Positions 36,935-47,153 are shown, counted from the stretch's first letter. The stretch: 64,000 nucleotides of DNA from Pseudomonas abietaniphila (GCF_039697315.1 NZ_CP155619.1:4960001-5024000), one strand, 5' to 3'. Translations and numbers: made by a program. The notes: generated by a model not told the origin, from the letters alone.

Positions 36935-39870
36935 CAGATGGCTCCTTGTGTCGGGGTGGGCGCGGCGGGTTCGATCGGCTGCGGCAACGAGGTCGGGCGA
37001 TGGCTGCGCACTGACTGGTGCGCCAGTGCGGTCAGAATCAACAGCGTCGAACCGACCACCACGGCGTACACGCCGATGTCGAAAAACAGTGCACTGGCGA
37101 CGTGCACATCACCCAGCAACGGGAGGTGCAGGTGCGCGGTATGCGTGGTCATGAACGGGTAGCCCAGCGCCATCGAGCCCAGCCCGGTAATGAGCGCAAA
37201 GAACAGACCGGTGCCCATCCAGCGCAACGGTCGCAGGCTCATGTTGGCCTCGACCCACTGCGTGCCAGCGACCATGTATTGGAGAATGAACGCGACCGAC
37301 ATCACGAGGCCGGCAACGAAGCCGCCTCCCGGTTGGTTATGGCCGCGCATGAACAGGTACATCGACACCACGAAGGCCACCGGCAGCAGCAGGCGCACCA
37401 GCACCGCCGGGACCATCATGAAGCCCAGCGCCGTGTCGGTTGCGTGCCGCGGGTTGACCAGGTCGGTGACCACGTCGCGGGCCAGCAGACGTTGTTGGGC
37501 AGGCAGTGCGATGCTTTCTTTCGGTGGGCGGAAGCGTCGCAGCAGGGCGAACACCGTCAGGGCAACCACCGCCAGCACGGTGATTTCGCCAAACGTGTCG
37601 AAGCCGCGGAAGTCCACCAGCATCACGTTGACGGCATTGGTACCGCCGCCCTGGGCCAGTGCGCGACTCAGGTAAAACTCTGAAATCGTGTTCGGGGTCG
37701 GGCGCGTCAGCATCGCGTAAGACAACAGCGCCATGCCGCCACCAACGCCCACGGCGAGAATGAAGTCGCGTACCCGGCGCACTCGCGCGCGGCTGCGTGA
37801 GCGAGTCGTTGGGGCAACGTTCTCGTTACGCCGTGGCAGCCAGCGCAGGCCCAGCAGGATCAACACCGTGGTCACCACTTCGACGGCCAGTTGGGTCAGC
37901 GCCAGGTCAGGCGCGGAGAACCAGACGAAGGTCACGCAGGTCATCAAGCCGCAGACCCCGACCATGGTCACGGCGGCAAGCCGGTGGTATTTGGCCTGCC
38001 AGGCCGCACCCACGGCGCAAGCAATGGCGATTAACCAGAGCATGACGAACACGCCGGAACCCGGAATTTTTGGCCGATCACCCCAGCTCAGGCCGTTTTC
38101 GTACATCGGCACAAAGCCTGCGATCAGCGCGACAGTCACCATCAGGAACAATTGCGCTTGCAGGCGTCGAGTGGTCAGCAAGCCTTCCAGCGTCCGTGCG
38201 ACCCGCAGCTTGAGGATCAATACGCGCTCAAACAGTCGCTTGCCGTTCAAACGCCAGATCAGCGGCGGGCCGACGAAACGCTCGCGCTTGATCGGTTTGC
38301 GCAGCAGCAGATACAGCAGGATGCCCGCGCCCATGGCAATCAGGCTCATGATCATCGGGGCATTCAGGCCGTGCCAGATCGCCAGGCTGTACTCAGGCAA
38401 GGTGCCGCCCACCACAGGCTGGGCCGCGGCGGCCAGCAATGGACCGACCGATTGGGCCGGGAAAATCCCCACGATCAGGCAGGCCAGCACCAGCAACTCG
38501 ACCGGCACACGCATCCAGCGTGGAGGCTCGTGCGGCGTGTGTGGCAGATTGTTGGCTTTCGGGCCGAAGAACACATCGACGGTGAAACGCAGGGAATAAG
38601 CGACGCTGAAGGTCCCCGCCACGGTGGCTATCACCGGGAGGGCGGCCTCCACCCAGGCCGTCGAGGTGATGAACACGGTTTCGGCGAAGAACATTTCTTT
38701 GGACAGAAAACCGTTGAGCAGCGGCACACCGGCCATCGCCGCGCTGGCGACCATCGCCAGCGTCGCGGTGTAAGGCATCAGCTTGATCAGGCCACTGAGT
38801 TTGCGGATGTCCCGAGTGCCGCTTTCGTGGTCGATGATCCCTGCCGCCATGAACAGCGACGCCTTGAAGGTCGCGTGATTGAGGATGTGAAACACCGCCG
38901 CGACGGCAGCCAGCGGGCTATTGAGACCCAAGAGCAGAGTGATCAATCCCAGGTGGCTGAGGGTGGAGTAGGCGAGCAAGCCCTTGAGGTCGGTCTGGAA
39001 AATGGCCGCGTAGGCACCCATCACCAACGTACAGGCGCCCGCACCGCTGACGATCCAGAACCACTGCTCGCTGCCGGATAACGCAGGCCAGAGCCGCGCC
39101 AGCAAGAACACGCCGGCCTTGACCATGGTCGCGGAGTGCAGATACGCCGACACCGGCGTTGGCGCGGCCATGGCGTGTGGCAGCCAGAAATGGAAGGGGA
39201 ACTGCGCGCTCTTGCTCAGCGCGCCGATCAGAACCAAGGTCAGCAAGACCGGGTACAGCGCGTGGGCACGGATCGCGTCGCCTGAGGCCAGCACCCGGTC
39301 CAGGTCGTAGCTGCCGACCACGTGCCCGAGCAGCATGACGCCGACCAACAGCGCGAGTCCGCCAGCCCCCGTCACCATCAACGCCATATAGGCGCCACGG
39401 CGGGCGTCGGCGCGGTGGTGCCAATAGCCAATCAAAAGGAATGAGAAGACGCTGGTCAGCTCCCAGAAAAACACGATCTGGATCAGGTTGCCGGACATGA
39501 CCAACCCAAGCATGGCGCCCATGAACGCGAGGAAAAACGAGAAGAATCGCGGCACTGGATCGTCCGGCGACATGTAGTAACGCGCGTACAGCGATACCAG
39601 CGTCCCGATGCCCAGCACCAGCATGGAGAACAACCAGGCGAACCCGTCTAGGCGCAGCACGAAGTTCAGCCCCAGGCTGGGGACCCAGAAAAATTCTTCA
39701 CGAATGACGCCGCCGTGGGCGATCTGCGGGTACCAGAGCGCAACTTGAATCGCGCCGATCAGGGCGATCAGGCCCGCCAGGATGGATTCACTGTTGCGTG
39801 CGTTGTGCGGCAAAAGCGCCGCCAGACAGCTGCCGATGAAAGGCAGAAGCAGTAGAACTATCAGGGACAT
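36934..39870 (-). CDS. mrpA: Mrp/Pha antiporter subunit A fused to subunit B (A' type)
   Basis: Membrane protein of 978 residues. The first 500 or so resemble NuoL, with FFWELTSVFSFLLIGYWHHR, SKSAQFPFHFWLPHAMAAPTPVSAYLHSATMVKAG and HATFKASLFMAAGIIDHE. The C-terminal 230 carry the MrpB-like part with RPTPNTISEFYLSRALAQGGGTNAVNVMLVDFRGFDTFGE and FMRGHNQPGGGFVAGL. This A'-B fusion with the order A', C, D, E, F, G defines the group-2 (Pha) type. It is the first gene of the operon. The complex likely aids sodium or potassium tolerance and alkaline pH homeostasis. Confidence 0.95.
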   Translation of the reverse strand: MSLIVLLLLPFIGSCLAALLPHNARNSESILAGLIALIGAIQVALWYPQIAHGGVIREEFFWVPSLGLNFVLRLDGFAWLFSMLVLGIGTLVSLYARYYMSPDDPVPRFFSFFLAFMGAMLGLVMSGNLIQIVFFWELTSVFSFLLIGYWHHRADARRGAYMALMVTGAGGLALLVGVMLLGHVVGSYDLDRVLASGDAIRAHALYPVLLTLVLIGALSKSAQFPFHFWLPHAMAAPTPVSAYLHSATMVKAGVFLLARLWPALSGSEQWFWIVSGAGACTLVMGAYAAIFQTDLKGLLAYSTLSHLGLITLLLGLNSPLAAVAAVFHILNHATFKASLFMAAGIIDHESGTRDIRKLSGLIKLMPYTATLAMVASAAMAGVPLLNGFLSKEMFFAETVFITSTAWVEAALPVIATVAGTFSVAYSLRFTVDVFFGPKANNLPHTPHEPPRWMRVPVELLVLACLIVGIFPAQSVGPLLAAAAQPVVGGTLPEYSLAIWHGLNAPMIMSLIAMGAGILLYLLLRKPIKRERFVGPPLIWRLNGKRLFERVLILKLRVARTLEGLLTTRRLQAQLFLMVTVALIAGFVPMYENGLSWGDRPKIPGSGVFVMLWLIAIACAVGAAWQAKYHRLAAVTMVGVCGLMTCVTFVWFSAPDLALTQLAVEVVTTVLILLGLRWLPRRNENVAPTTRSRSRARVRRVRDFILAVGVGGGMALLSYAMLTRPTPNTISEFYLSRALAQGGGTNAVNVMLVDFRGFDTFGEITVLAVVALTVFALLRRFRPPKESIALPAQQRLLARDVVTDLVNPRHATDTALGFMMVPAVLVRLLLPVAFVVSMYLFMRGHNQPGGGFVAGLVMSVAFILQYMVAGTQWVEANMSLRPLRWMGTGLFFALITGLGSMALGYPFMTTHTAHLHLPLLGDVHVASALFFDIGVYAVVVGSTLLILTALAHQSVRSHRPTSLPQPIEPAAPTPTQGAI

Positions 39871-40109
39871 AGGCTTCTAATCTGCGGGGAAAATGTCAAG
39901 GATCATACGTGCCGGGTCATGCATCACCAACCGTCAAGATGTCGCAGAATCCTACAAGCTGTGTAGGCAGCAGCGTAGTAGAGCGGTGTGAACCCCGAAG
40001 GTTAAGGCCCAAATACAATGCCCCTGTGAGAGTGACATTGCTCGCGAAGCGGTTGAATCAGAGGGTGTTGCAGTGGCCGATTCGCTGGCAAGCTCGCTCC
40101 TATGATGTG

Positions 40110-40395
40110 AATTTCCACTATTTGGGGTGACGCTAATAGTTTGGTTTGTCCTAACGTCCAAACTGTTCCGCCTTCGGCGGGTTACTTGAAAAGACACCAA
40201 CTAACCAAGTGTCCTGGCTCCTGGTTAGGCCCGACTTCGTCGGGTTCCCGCACTCCGACGACGCTCCGTAGGCCCGCGCTGAACGGACATCCATGTCCTG
40301 GCAGCGCTCTCGCGGCATCCATGCCGCTCGGCCCACTCCGCGCCGTCTGCGTTTGGCCTGCACCCAAGTCGCGTTTTGTGGTGTCTGGGCTGCTG
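40110..40395. repeat. Solitary copy of the long dispersed repeat arm
   Basis: GTGACGCTAATAGTTTGGTTTGTCC at the left, CTGAACGGACATCCATGTCCTGG in the middle and CTGCACCCAAGTCGCGTTTTG at the right follow the left arm of composite copy B in the same order. Here no REPIN follows directly, so the arm can exist on its own. Confidence 0.75.
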
Positions 40396-40495
40396 CGGCG
40401 CTGTGGATCAAAATCCACAGCGCGCTTTGCGCTGTTTGGAACAACACCTCAATCGTTGAATAAAACACAAAACCTGTGGGAGTTAGCTTGCTGAC

Positions 40496-40885
40496 GAATG
40501 CGATGTCTCATTCACCCTTGATGTCGCTGACCCACCGCCTTCGTCGGAATGCCGCCCAGACCAAGCTCGCTCCCACAGGTTAAGTGTCCGCTGCGAATTC
40601 TGGTTACCCCGCAATATTTGTTGGAGACGTCGGAGGTTACGACGGCAGCGAATGCGATGTCTCATCAACCTTGATGTCGCTGACTCACCGCCTTCTCGAA
40701 ATGCCGCCCAGACCAAGCTCGCTCCCACAGGTTAAGTGTCCGCTGCGAATTCTGGTTACCCCGCAATATTTGTAGGAGACGTCGGAGGTTACGACGGCAG
40801 CGAATGCGATGTTTCATTCACCCTTGATGTCGCTGACCCACCGCCTTTTCGGAATGCCGCCCAGACCAAGCTCGCTTCCACAGGT
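40496..40885. repeat. Tandem array of about 153-bp units upstream of tusA
   Basis: Units start at 40496, 40650 and 40802; the third is partial and ends at about 40885. Each contains GAATGCGATGT, CTTGATGTCGCTGA, GCCCAGACCAAGCTCGCT and, in the first two, GTTAAGTGTCCGCTGCGAATTCTGG. Units differ by small changes and one- or two-base indels. The whole 39871-40975 gap is repeat sequence with no credible gene. Confidence 0.85.
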
Positions 40886-40975
40886 CCGTGTCCGCAGAGG
40901 GATGACAACCTATCAGCCGGATTTGGCGCCTCATCACATTTAAGCGACAATGCCCGCCAGTTTTTGGAGCGCCCC

Positions 40976-41230
40976 ATGTCTGATTCCATCGAAAGCCTTG
41001 CCGTCGACGCCGTCCTCGACGCGACCGGTCTCAATTGCCCGGAACCTGTGATGATGCTGCACCAGAAGGTACGCGACCTGCCGGCCGGCGGTTTGCTGAA
41101 GGTCATCGCCACCGACCCTTCGACCCAGCGGGACATTCCCAAGTTCTGCGTTTTTCTGGACCACGAACTGGTTGAAAAGCAGGCCGCCGATGGCGTGTAC
41201 CTGTACTGGATTCGCAAGAAACAGGGCTGA
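40976..41230 (+). CDS. tusA: Sulfurtransferase TusA
   Basis: A sulfur-carrier protein of 84 residues that passes persulfide sulfur from IscS to the TusBCD-E relay for 2-thiouridine formation in tRNA. The active cysteine is Cys21 in the CPEPVM motif ([20 protein letters not shown]). Length and the [10 protein letters not shown] segment fit the family. The ATG was placed by family length; the frame runs open upstream through the repeat region. It is followed at 86 bp by pdxB on the same strand. Confidence 0.95.
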   Translation: MSDSIESLAVDAVLDATGLNCPEPVMMLHQKVRDLPAGGLLKVIATDPSTQRDIPKFCVFLDHELVEKQAADGVYLYWIRKKQG

Positions 41231-41316
41231 ACCTTCCCGTACTGGCTGCGACGTTGCACCGCGCTGGCCCGGCCGCGTGCGAGCGCCTACACTGCCGCGA
41301 CCCCAGGGAGCCCATC

Positions 41317-42465
41317 ATGCGCATAGTTGCTGACGAAAACATTCCACTGCTCGACGCCTTCTTTTCCGGTATTGGCGAGATTCGTCGATACCCCGGACGT
41401 ACCCTCGACCGCGCAGCCGTGGCCGACGCCGATATTTTGCTCGTTCGGTCGGTGACCAAGGTCACCCGTGAATTGCTGGAAGGCACACCGGTGCGTTTCG
41501 TCGGCACCTGCACCATCGGCACCGATCACCTGGATCTTGAGTATTTCAACGAAGCGGGTATTCAGTGGTCCAGCGCACCGGGGTGCAATGCCCGAGGCGT
41601 GGTGGACTATGTGCTCGGCAGTCTGTTGACCCTCGCGGAAATCGAAGGCGCCGACCTGACTCAACGCACGTATGGCGTGGTTGGGGCGGGGCAGGTCGGC
41701 GGTCGGTTGATCAAGGTGTTGCGCGGGCTGGGCTGGAATGTGCTGGTCTGCGATCCGCCGCGCCAGGCGGCAGAGGGCGGCAATTACGTCAGCCTCGACG
41801 AGATCGTCGCTCGCTGCGACGTGATCAGCCTGCACACACCGCTGAGCAAAACGGGCGAGCTGCCGACCTGGCACCTGTTCGACCGCGCCCGTCTGCTGGA
41901 TCTCAAGCCAGGTGCCTGGCTGATCAACGCGGCCCGTGGCCCCATCGTGGATAACACGGCGTTGCGCGAAGTGCTGCTTGAACGCGAAGACTTGCAAGCG
42001 GTGCTGGATGTCTGGGAACACGAGCCGCTGGTGGACGTCGAACTGGCCGAGCTGTGCGTCATCGGCACCCCACACATTGCCGGTTACAGTCTGGACGGCC
42101 GCCAGCGTGGCACCGCTCAGATTTATCAGGCCTTGTGTGCGCACCTGGGGCAATCGCCGAGTATCAGCCTCGACGACTTGCTGCCCAAACCCTGGCTTGC
42201 TCACGTGACGCTCGATGCGGCGACCGATCCCGCCTGGGCACTGAACATGCTTTGCCGGGGTGTCTACGATCCGCGCCGCGACGATGCGGATTTCCGTCGC
42301 AGCCTGGTCGGTGACGCCGCCAGCCAGCGACTGGCCTTCGATGCGCTGCGCAAACACTACCCGCCCCGTCGGGAAATCGACAGTTTGTACGTGTCCATTA
42401 ACGGCCAATCCGACGTCTTGCGCACGATGGTGGCGGCGCTGGGTGCCGTGTGCGTCAGTGACTGA
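41317..42465 (+). CDS. pdxB: Erythronate-4-phosphate dehydrogenase
   Basis: NAD-dependent enzyme of 382 residues acting in the second step of the DXP-independent pyridoxal 5'-phosphate pathway. The catalytic triad falls at Arg207 (NAARGPIVD), Glu236 ([10 protein letters not shown]) and His253 ([10 protein letters not shown]). The NAD-binding motif is [12 protein letters not shown], and the C-terminal dimerisation domain is complete. The chosen ATG gives the family's [10 protein letters not shown] start. Its stop abuts, with no gap, the stop of the convergent zeta-toxin-like gene. Confidence 0.96.
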   Translation: MRIVADENIPLLDAFFSGIGEIRRYPGRTLDRAAVADADILLVRSVTKVTRELLEGTPVRFVGTCTIGTDHLDLEYFNEAGIQWSSAPGCNARGVVDYVLGSLLTLAEIEGADLTQRTYGVVGAGQVGGRLIKVLRGLGWNVLVCDPPRQAAEGGNYVSLDEIVARCDVISLHTPLSKTGELPTWHLFDRARLLDLKPGAWLINAARGPIVDNTALREVLLEREDLQAVLDVWEHEPLVDVELAELCVIGTPHIAGYSLDGRQRGTAQIYQALCAHLGQSPSISLDDLLPKPWLAHVTLDAATDPAWALNMLCRGVYDPRRDDADFRRSLVGDAASQRLAFDALRKHYPPRREIDSLYVSINGQSDVLRTMVAALGAVCVSD

Positions 42466-43446
42466 TCATTCTGTGTATTTCTTGATGTAGGACCACAAGG
42501 TTTCGGCGAGACGAGGAGGCGTCTGCTGCCAGAACGGTCTCATGCGAGCCAGGGCCGCGTACGCTTCCTGCCAGGCTTCCTGACGATCCTGCTTGCCGGT
42601 GACCGGCGCGTGGACCAACGCGGTGAAGCTGGCGAAGCTGCATGGGACAGGGTATTGCTCGCTGCGCACGATACGGTGAGTCTGTTCCTGCACGGAAACG
42701 ACCGTTCCTTCGTCGTCGGTAAATGCATGTGGCGTCAGGCTGGTGATTTGGTCGCATCGGCTGTTGCACAGCATTTTGCGGTTTCTCAGCTCGCCAAAGC
42801 CTCGTTCGTACATGCTGATCGTTGAACCGCTGACCCTCATGCACGCCATTTCAAAGGCATTCAGGATCACTTCCGCGTTATCGATGCTGGTTTCGATGGT
42901 CGCGATGTCGACAAAACGTTCGAGCGTACCCTTCTCCAACGCATCGAGCGCTCGCTTGATGGTGGACAGATGGACAAAGTCCTTCTTGCAGCCGATCAGG
43001 TGAACATCAAACTGGTAATCGGCCAGCTCGTCGCCTGAAATGACGTTGGCGAAGGCGCGGGTATCCAGTGCCGTTTCCATGATGATGTTGAACTTGTTCT
43101 TGTGCGCGTGGCTGAAGATGCGGCTGCACAGCTCCCAGATGAAGGTTTCGGTGTGCTTGTAACGGCTGGTCACGTCCTGATCGGCGAACTCGGCATAACG
43201 CGGGTGCAGCTCACGAAAACGCTCCAGGTAGAGGCGCACGTAGTTGCTGTAACGCGAGTCCTTGAGCAGGGTGTTGTTCAGCATGTAGGTCTTGCCGGAA
43301 CCCTGGACGCCGGCCACAACGAGGATTTTTGGGGACGGCAGACCGTCCTCTCCAATGTCTCGTTTAACGCCGAACAGGGTGGTTTCCAGCGTGCGGTAAA
43401 CGGAGTCGAGTTCAGCGGAGGTATAGCTGTAATGAGTAGCGGACAT
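42466..43446 (-). CDS. Zeta-toxin-like ATP-binding kinase
   Basis: P-loop protein of 326 residues with Walker A GVQGSGKT at residues 46-53. Its layout is that of zeta toxins: RYSNYVRLYLERFRELHPRYAEF, TETFIWELCSRIFSHAHKNKFNIIMETALD, and a following domain with ISGDELADYQFDVHLIGCKK. Zeta toxins phosphorylate UDP-N-acetylglucosamine or related substrates. No epsilon-type antitoxin gene adjoins; the nearest minus-strand neighbour is a 58-residue protein, separated by a terminator. It may be a solitary kinase with a non-toxic role. Confidence 0.75.
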   Translation of the reverse strand: MSATHYSYTSAELDSVYRTLETTLFGVKRDIGEDGLPSPKILVVAGVQGSGKTYMLNNTLLKDSRYSNYVRLYLERFRELHPRYAEFADQDVTSRYKHTETFIWELCSRIFSHAHKNKFNIIMETALDTRAFANVISGDELADYQFDVHLIGCKKDFVHLSTIKRALDALEKGTLERFVDIATIETSIDNAEVILNAFEMACMRVSGSTISMYERGFGELRNRKMLCNSRCDQITSLTPHAFTDDEGTVVSVQEQTHRIVRSEQYPVPCSFASFTALVHAPVTGKQDRQEAWQEAYAALARMRPFWQQTPPRLAETLWSYIKKYTE

Positions 43447-43564
43447 CGTGATGTTTCCTGGATTGTCTGGATTTGAAGGGCCGGACGTAATCGCAGGAAG
43501 TGGATGAGCGCAATGGTGTATCGGTGGGGCATGTGTTGCGGAATGTTTGTTGATTTCGCGCGCA

Positions 43565-43592
43565 TAAAAAACCCGGCATCGAGGCCGGGTTT
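43565..43592 (-). terminator. Intrinsic terminator after the PA1571-like gene
   Basis: Stem ACCCGGC / GCCGGGT with loop ATCGAG; reading on the minus strand, the hairpin is followed by TTTTTTATG. It separates the small gene from the zeta-like gene. Confidence 0.85.
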
Positions 43593-43608
43593 GAATTCAG
43601 TAGGCTCA

Positions 43609-43785
43609 TCAGTCTTGTTTTTCAGGTTTGACCCAGTACTTTTCGCATTCCTGACATGCGGCCTGAACCATCTCTTCAGTAATCAGGACTTCTTTCCCGT
43701 TTTCATCGAATATCGCGCCGCCCAGTTGTGCCTGGGGTTGGGGCCGAACGACGGGTTCGTGATTGCTGCTGTTCTGCAAGCTCAT
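43609..43785 (-). CDS. PA1571-like small protein
   Basis: A frame of 58 residues (MSLQNSSNHEPVVRPQP ... VLITEEMVQAACQECEKYWVKPEKQD) on the minus strand. It resembles the small PA1571-type protein family of Pseudomonas, of unknown function: a disordered Pro/Gln-rich start, a GGAIFDENGKEVLITEEM core and a two-cysteine AACQEC segment. GGAGACAGGCC precedes the ATG. It is followed by its own terminator. Confidence 0.7.
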   Translation of the reverse strand: MSLQNSSNHEPVVRPQPQAQLGGAIFDENGKEVLITEEMVQAACQECEKYWVKPEKQD

Positions 43786-44084
43786 GGCCTGTCTCCTTCA
43801 TCAGGTTGTGCGCTTCAATTTACCCACGCTCGATGACCGCGCCATGACATCCCTGGACGCTTCAAGCGTTCGATCAGTCCGCCAGATGACGGCAAAAACC
43901 GCCAGCTTGCCGTTAGACCGATCCGCTCTAAACGCCCCTTCTTGCCTTCATAACGCAGCCCCACGCCGGTGTGGATACTCCTACCCAGACTGGCGTCTGC
44001 CGCTTGAGTTCAGCAAAAGTCGACGAGCGTACATCGGGGGGGCGGTGTAGGCTCTGCGCTTGAATCGTCTATCAGGTGCCTCCC

Positions 44085-45884
44085 ATGGCTTCAGTGTTTT
44101 CCGGGCGTCAGCGCCATGCCATCCGTTTGGCGTTGCGGATGATCACGCCGTACCGCAAGCAAGCCATCGGCGCGCTGGTCGCGCTGATTGTGACTGCAGC
44201 GATCACCTTGTCGATGGGGCAAGGCATTCGCCTGATGGTCGATCAGGGGTTCATGACGCGCTCACCGACCCTGCTCAACGAAACCATTGGCCTCTTCATG
44301 GTGCTGGTTCTGGCGTTGGCGGTCGGGACGTTCACCCGGTTCTATCTGGTGTCGTGGATCGGGGAACGTGTGGTGGCCGACTTGCGCAAGCAAGTGTTCG
44401 ATCATCTGGTGAGCCTGCATCCCGGCTTTTACGAGAACAACCGCAGCTCGGAAATCCAGTCGCGCCTGACCGCGGACACCACCTTGCTGCAATCGGTGAT
44501 CGGATCGTCGCTGTCGATGTTCCTGCGCAATGCGCTGATGGTTATCGGCGGCGTCATCCTGCTGTTTTTCACCAACCCCAAACTGACCAGCATCGTGGTG
44601 ATCGCGCTCCCTTTAGTGGTCGCGCCGATCCTGATCTTCGGGCGGCGCGTGCGCAGCCTGTCCCGTGAGAGTCAGGACCGCGTGGCGGATGTCGGCAGTT
44701 ATGTTTCCGAAGCGCTCGGGCAGATCAAAACCGTGCAGGCGTACAACCATCAGGAACAGGATCGCCAGCGCTTTGCAAAAACCGCCGAAGACGCCTTCGA
44801 CACCGCTCGCAAGCGTATCTTGCAGCGTTCCTGGTTGATTACGCTGGTGATCGTGCTGGTGCTGGGCGCCGTGGGGGTGATGCTTTGGGTCGGCGGGATG
44901 GATGTCATTGCCGGGCGAATTTCTGGCGGCGAGCTGGCGGCGTTCGTCTTCTATAGCCTGATCGTCGGCAGCGCGTTCGGCACGCTCAGCGAGGTGATTG
45001 GCGAGCTGCAACGGGCGGCGGGTGCGGCGGAGCGCATCACCGAGTTGTTGCAGGCGCGCAGCGAAATCACGCCACCGGCCAGCAATCTGCTGACGCTACC
45101 GGAACGGGTCAGCGGTCGATTGGTTCTGGAGCGTGTCAGCTTCGCGTACCCGTCACGGCCCGAGCGCAATGCGGTCGAGGGCTTGAGCCTGACGGTCGAA
45201 GCAGGGGAGACACTGGCCCTGGTGGGGCCATCGGGCGCGGGCAAGTCAACGCTGTTCGATTTGTTGCTGCGCTTCTACGATCCGCAGCAAGGGCAGATCC
45301 TGATCGAAGGCTTGCCCGCCGAACGCCTCGATCCTCTGGACCTGCGTCGCTGCTTCGCCTGGGTGTCGCAAACCCCGGCGCTGTTCTTTGGCAGCGTCGA
45401 AGACAACATCCGTTACGGCAACCCCGTCGCCAGCGTCGAGCAGGTCGAAGCCGCTGCGCGCATCGCTCACGCTCACGAATTCATTCAATTGCTGCCTCAG
45501 GGGTATCAGACGCATTTGGGCGACGGCGGGATGGGGTTGTCGGGCGGTCAGCGCCAGCGTCTGGCGATCGCTCGCGCATTGCTGGCCGATGCGCCGATTC
45601 TGTTGCTCGACGAAGCCACCAGCGCGTTGGATGCGCAGAGCGAACATCTGATCCAGCAGGCGTTGCCGACCCTGATGCAGGGCCGAACCACGCTGGTGAT
45701 CGCTCACCGGCTGGCCACGGTGCAGAACGCTGACCGGATCGCGGTGATGGATCAAGGGAAACTGGTGGCGGTGGGCACGCATCGGGAGCTGATCGCCAGC
45801 AATCCGCTGTATGCGCGCCTGGCGGCGTTGCAGTTCAACACGGGGACGCAGGATGTGGTGGCGGACATGAAAACGGCGCCTTGA
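44085..45884 (+). CDS. ABC exporter, MsbA/LmrA type (membrane domain fused to ATPase)
   Basis: Half-transporter of 599 residues. Six transmembrane helices occupy about residues 1-320. The ATPase domain follows with Walker A GPSGAGKST, Q-loop WVSQTPALFFGSV, signature LSGGQRQRLAIARAL, Walker B ILLLDEATSALD and H-loop VIAHRLAT. It would act as a homodimer exporting lipid or a drug-like molecule. The ATG at 44085 was preferred to GTG at 44076. The hairpin at its stop codon is shared with the convergent ppnP gene. The substrate is unknown. Confidence 0.9.
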   Translation: MASVFSGRQRHAIRLALRMITPYRKQAIGALVALIVTAAITLSMGQGIRLMVDQGFMTRSPTLLNETIGLFMVLVLALAVGTFTRFYLVSWIGERVVADLRKQVFDHLVSLHPGFYENNRSSEIQSRLTADTTLLQSVIGSSLSMFLRNALMVIGGVILLFFTNPKLTSIVVIALPLVVAPILIFGRRVRSLSRESQDRVADVGSYVSEALGQIKTVQAYNHQEQDRQRFAKTAEDAFDTARKRILQRSWLITLVIVLVLGAVGVMLWVGGMDVIAGRISGGELAAFVFYSLIVGSAFGTLSEVIGELQRAAGAAERITELLQARSEITPPASNLLTLPERVSGRLVLERVSFAYPSRPERNAVEGLSLTVEAGETLALVGPSGAGKSTLFDLLLRFYDPQQGQILIEGLPAERLDPLDLRRCFAWVSQTPALFFGSVEDNIRYGNPVASVEQVEAAARIAHAHEFIQLLPQGYQTHLGDGGMGLSGGQRQRLAIARALLADAPILLLDEATSALDAQSEHLIQQALPTLMQGRTTLVIAHRLATVQNADRIAVMDQGKLVAVGTHRELIASNPLYARLAALQFNTGTQDVVADMKTAP

Positions 45885-45893
45885 GCGCCGTTG
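45872..45893. terminator. Hairpin at the convergent ends of the ABC exporter and ppnP
   Basis: Stem AACGGCGC / GCGCCGTT with a 5-nt loop. It contains the exporter's TGA and, on the minus strand, is followed by TTTTC, so it probably ends ppnP transcription and may act in both directions. Confidence 0.6.
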
Positions 45894-45902
45894 GGTGAAT
45901 CA

Positions 45903-46190
45903 TCAGTCTTTGCGGTATTCGCAGAGGTAAGCGGTTTCTTCCAGGACATGCAGCTTGAACTTGCTGTTGGCTGGCACGCGGAACTGATCGCCGGTCTTGA
46001 AGTGTTCCCAGTCGCCGCTATTGGGCAGCAGGACTTTCAGCGAACCGGAGACGACATGCATGATTTCGCGATCAGCAGTGCCGAACTCGTATTCGCCCTT
46101 GGACATGACGCCAACGGTGGCCGCGCCGTGTTCTTGCTGGAAGGCGATGGACTTGACGGTACCGTCGAAATACTCGTTGACCTTGAGCAT
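45903..46190 (-). CDS. ppnP: Pyrimidine/purine nucleoside phosphorylase PpnP (DUF1255)
   Basis: A single-domain cupin of 95 residues that splits nucleosides with phosphate. [39 protein letters not shown] and [16 protein letters not shown] are family landmarks, and the length is typical. The ATG is preceded by GGAGATC. The frame extends upstream in the sequence, but without support. Confidence 0.93.
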   Translation of the reverse strand: MLKVNEYFDGTVKSIAFQQEHGAATVGVMSKGEYEFGTADREIMHVVSGSLKVLLPNSGDWEHFKTGDQFRVPANSKFKLHVLEETAYLCEYRKD

Positions 46191-46279
46191 GGCTGATCTC
46201 CTCGGAAAGGGCTTAAAAAGGTTGGACAGTATGCCCAACGTACAAAAGGCCGTCATCCGCTTTGAGAAATGCGTCACGC

Positions 46280-46822
46280 TCAGCCGGGAATGACCAGCGG
46301 GAGCAGTCGGGCGGTGTTGCGCGCGTCGGTCAGTGCACGATGCTGCTGCCCGTTGAAATGCATGCCCGCCAGCTGCAGCGCCGTGTTGAGCCCGCAGGGT
46401 TTTTGCAACTGGCGTGCCTGGGCGAACCGCTGCTTGAGGTTGATATGGGCCAGACCGCTGAGTTCGCTGGTGAGTTGATGCTGCTGCCATTGGACTTCGA
46501 ATTGCTGGCGGTCGTAGTCGCCCCAGCTGACCCAACCGAGCAGGCGGGTGCGGTGATGGCTCAGCCAGCGCTCGAACTGCGGCCAGACGGCGGTGAAGAG
46601 TGGCGCACTGTCGATCTGCGCTTGTTGGATGTGCGTCAGTTCGCGACAGAACGAGGTGAGCATCGGCCTGCGCGCGGGCCTGACAAAGCGCTCGAAGTGG
46701 TCCACCTCGCGTCCGTCCGCGTTGACCACGCAGGCGCCAATCTCAATGATTTCCATCTCTGCCACCGGCCATCCGCCCTCTTCGGTGGTGGCCTCCAGAT
46801 CTATCACCAGCCAATGTGGCAT
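46280..46822 (-). CDS. DEDDh-type 3'-5' exonuclease (KapD/ERI-1-like)
   Basis: Exonuclease of 180 residues with Exo I ([13 protein letters not shown], the Asp and Glu metal ligands), Exo II with [11 protein letters not shown], and Exo III ([16 protein letters not shown] with His and Asp). Relatives degrade small RNAs or structured 3' ends. The start is the ATG with GGAG seven bases upstream; an ATG 12 codons earlier has none. Confidence 0.85.
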   Translation of the reverse strand: MPHWLVIDLEATTEEGGWPVAEMEIIEIGACVVNADGREVDHFERFVRPARRPMLTSFCRELTHIQQAQIDSAPLFTAVWPQFERWLSHHRTRLLGWVSWGDYDRQQFEVQWQQHQLTSELSGLAHINLKQRFAQARQLQKPCGLNTALQLAGMHFNGQQHRALTDARNTARLLPLVIPG

Positions 46823-47153
46823 CTCGAACTCCAGTTTCTTAACCTGTGGCACCGTCATGGAGCGTAGTCATATTCGGCTGATCGCGTCCAACCGCCGAAC
46901 GCGCCCATGACTGAGACATGGGACTCGAATGAGGGACGATGGTTTGCCGGGGCGCTGTTTTTTATCGTGCCGGCTGAGCGGACCTGCGGTGAAACGCTTG
47001 CCTGGCCGACGGGGTCGGCATAAATTGCGCCGCGACAGTGACTGAAAGATTCGGGTTGTGAATAAAGCCGGTTTTGACGTTGTTTGACCGTTGTCTAATT
47101 GTTCGCAAACGCATAGCTTACGTAATCCGATTCGCCAGAGGTGCTTTGTCTTG
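46823..47153. other. Intergenic region, no feature recognised
   Basis: 331 bp between two divergently transcribed genes. No repeat family, hairpin terminator or small gene was found. It presumably contains promoters for the exonuclease and the binding-protein gene. Confidence 0.4.

Noticed and set aside
40496..40885. Possible CRISPR array
   Set aside because: Units are about 153 bp with no short repeat/unique spacer structure, and no cas genes are present.
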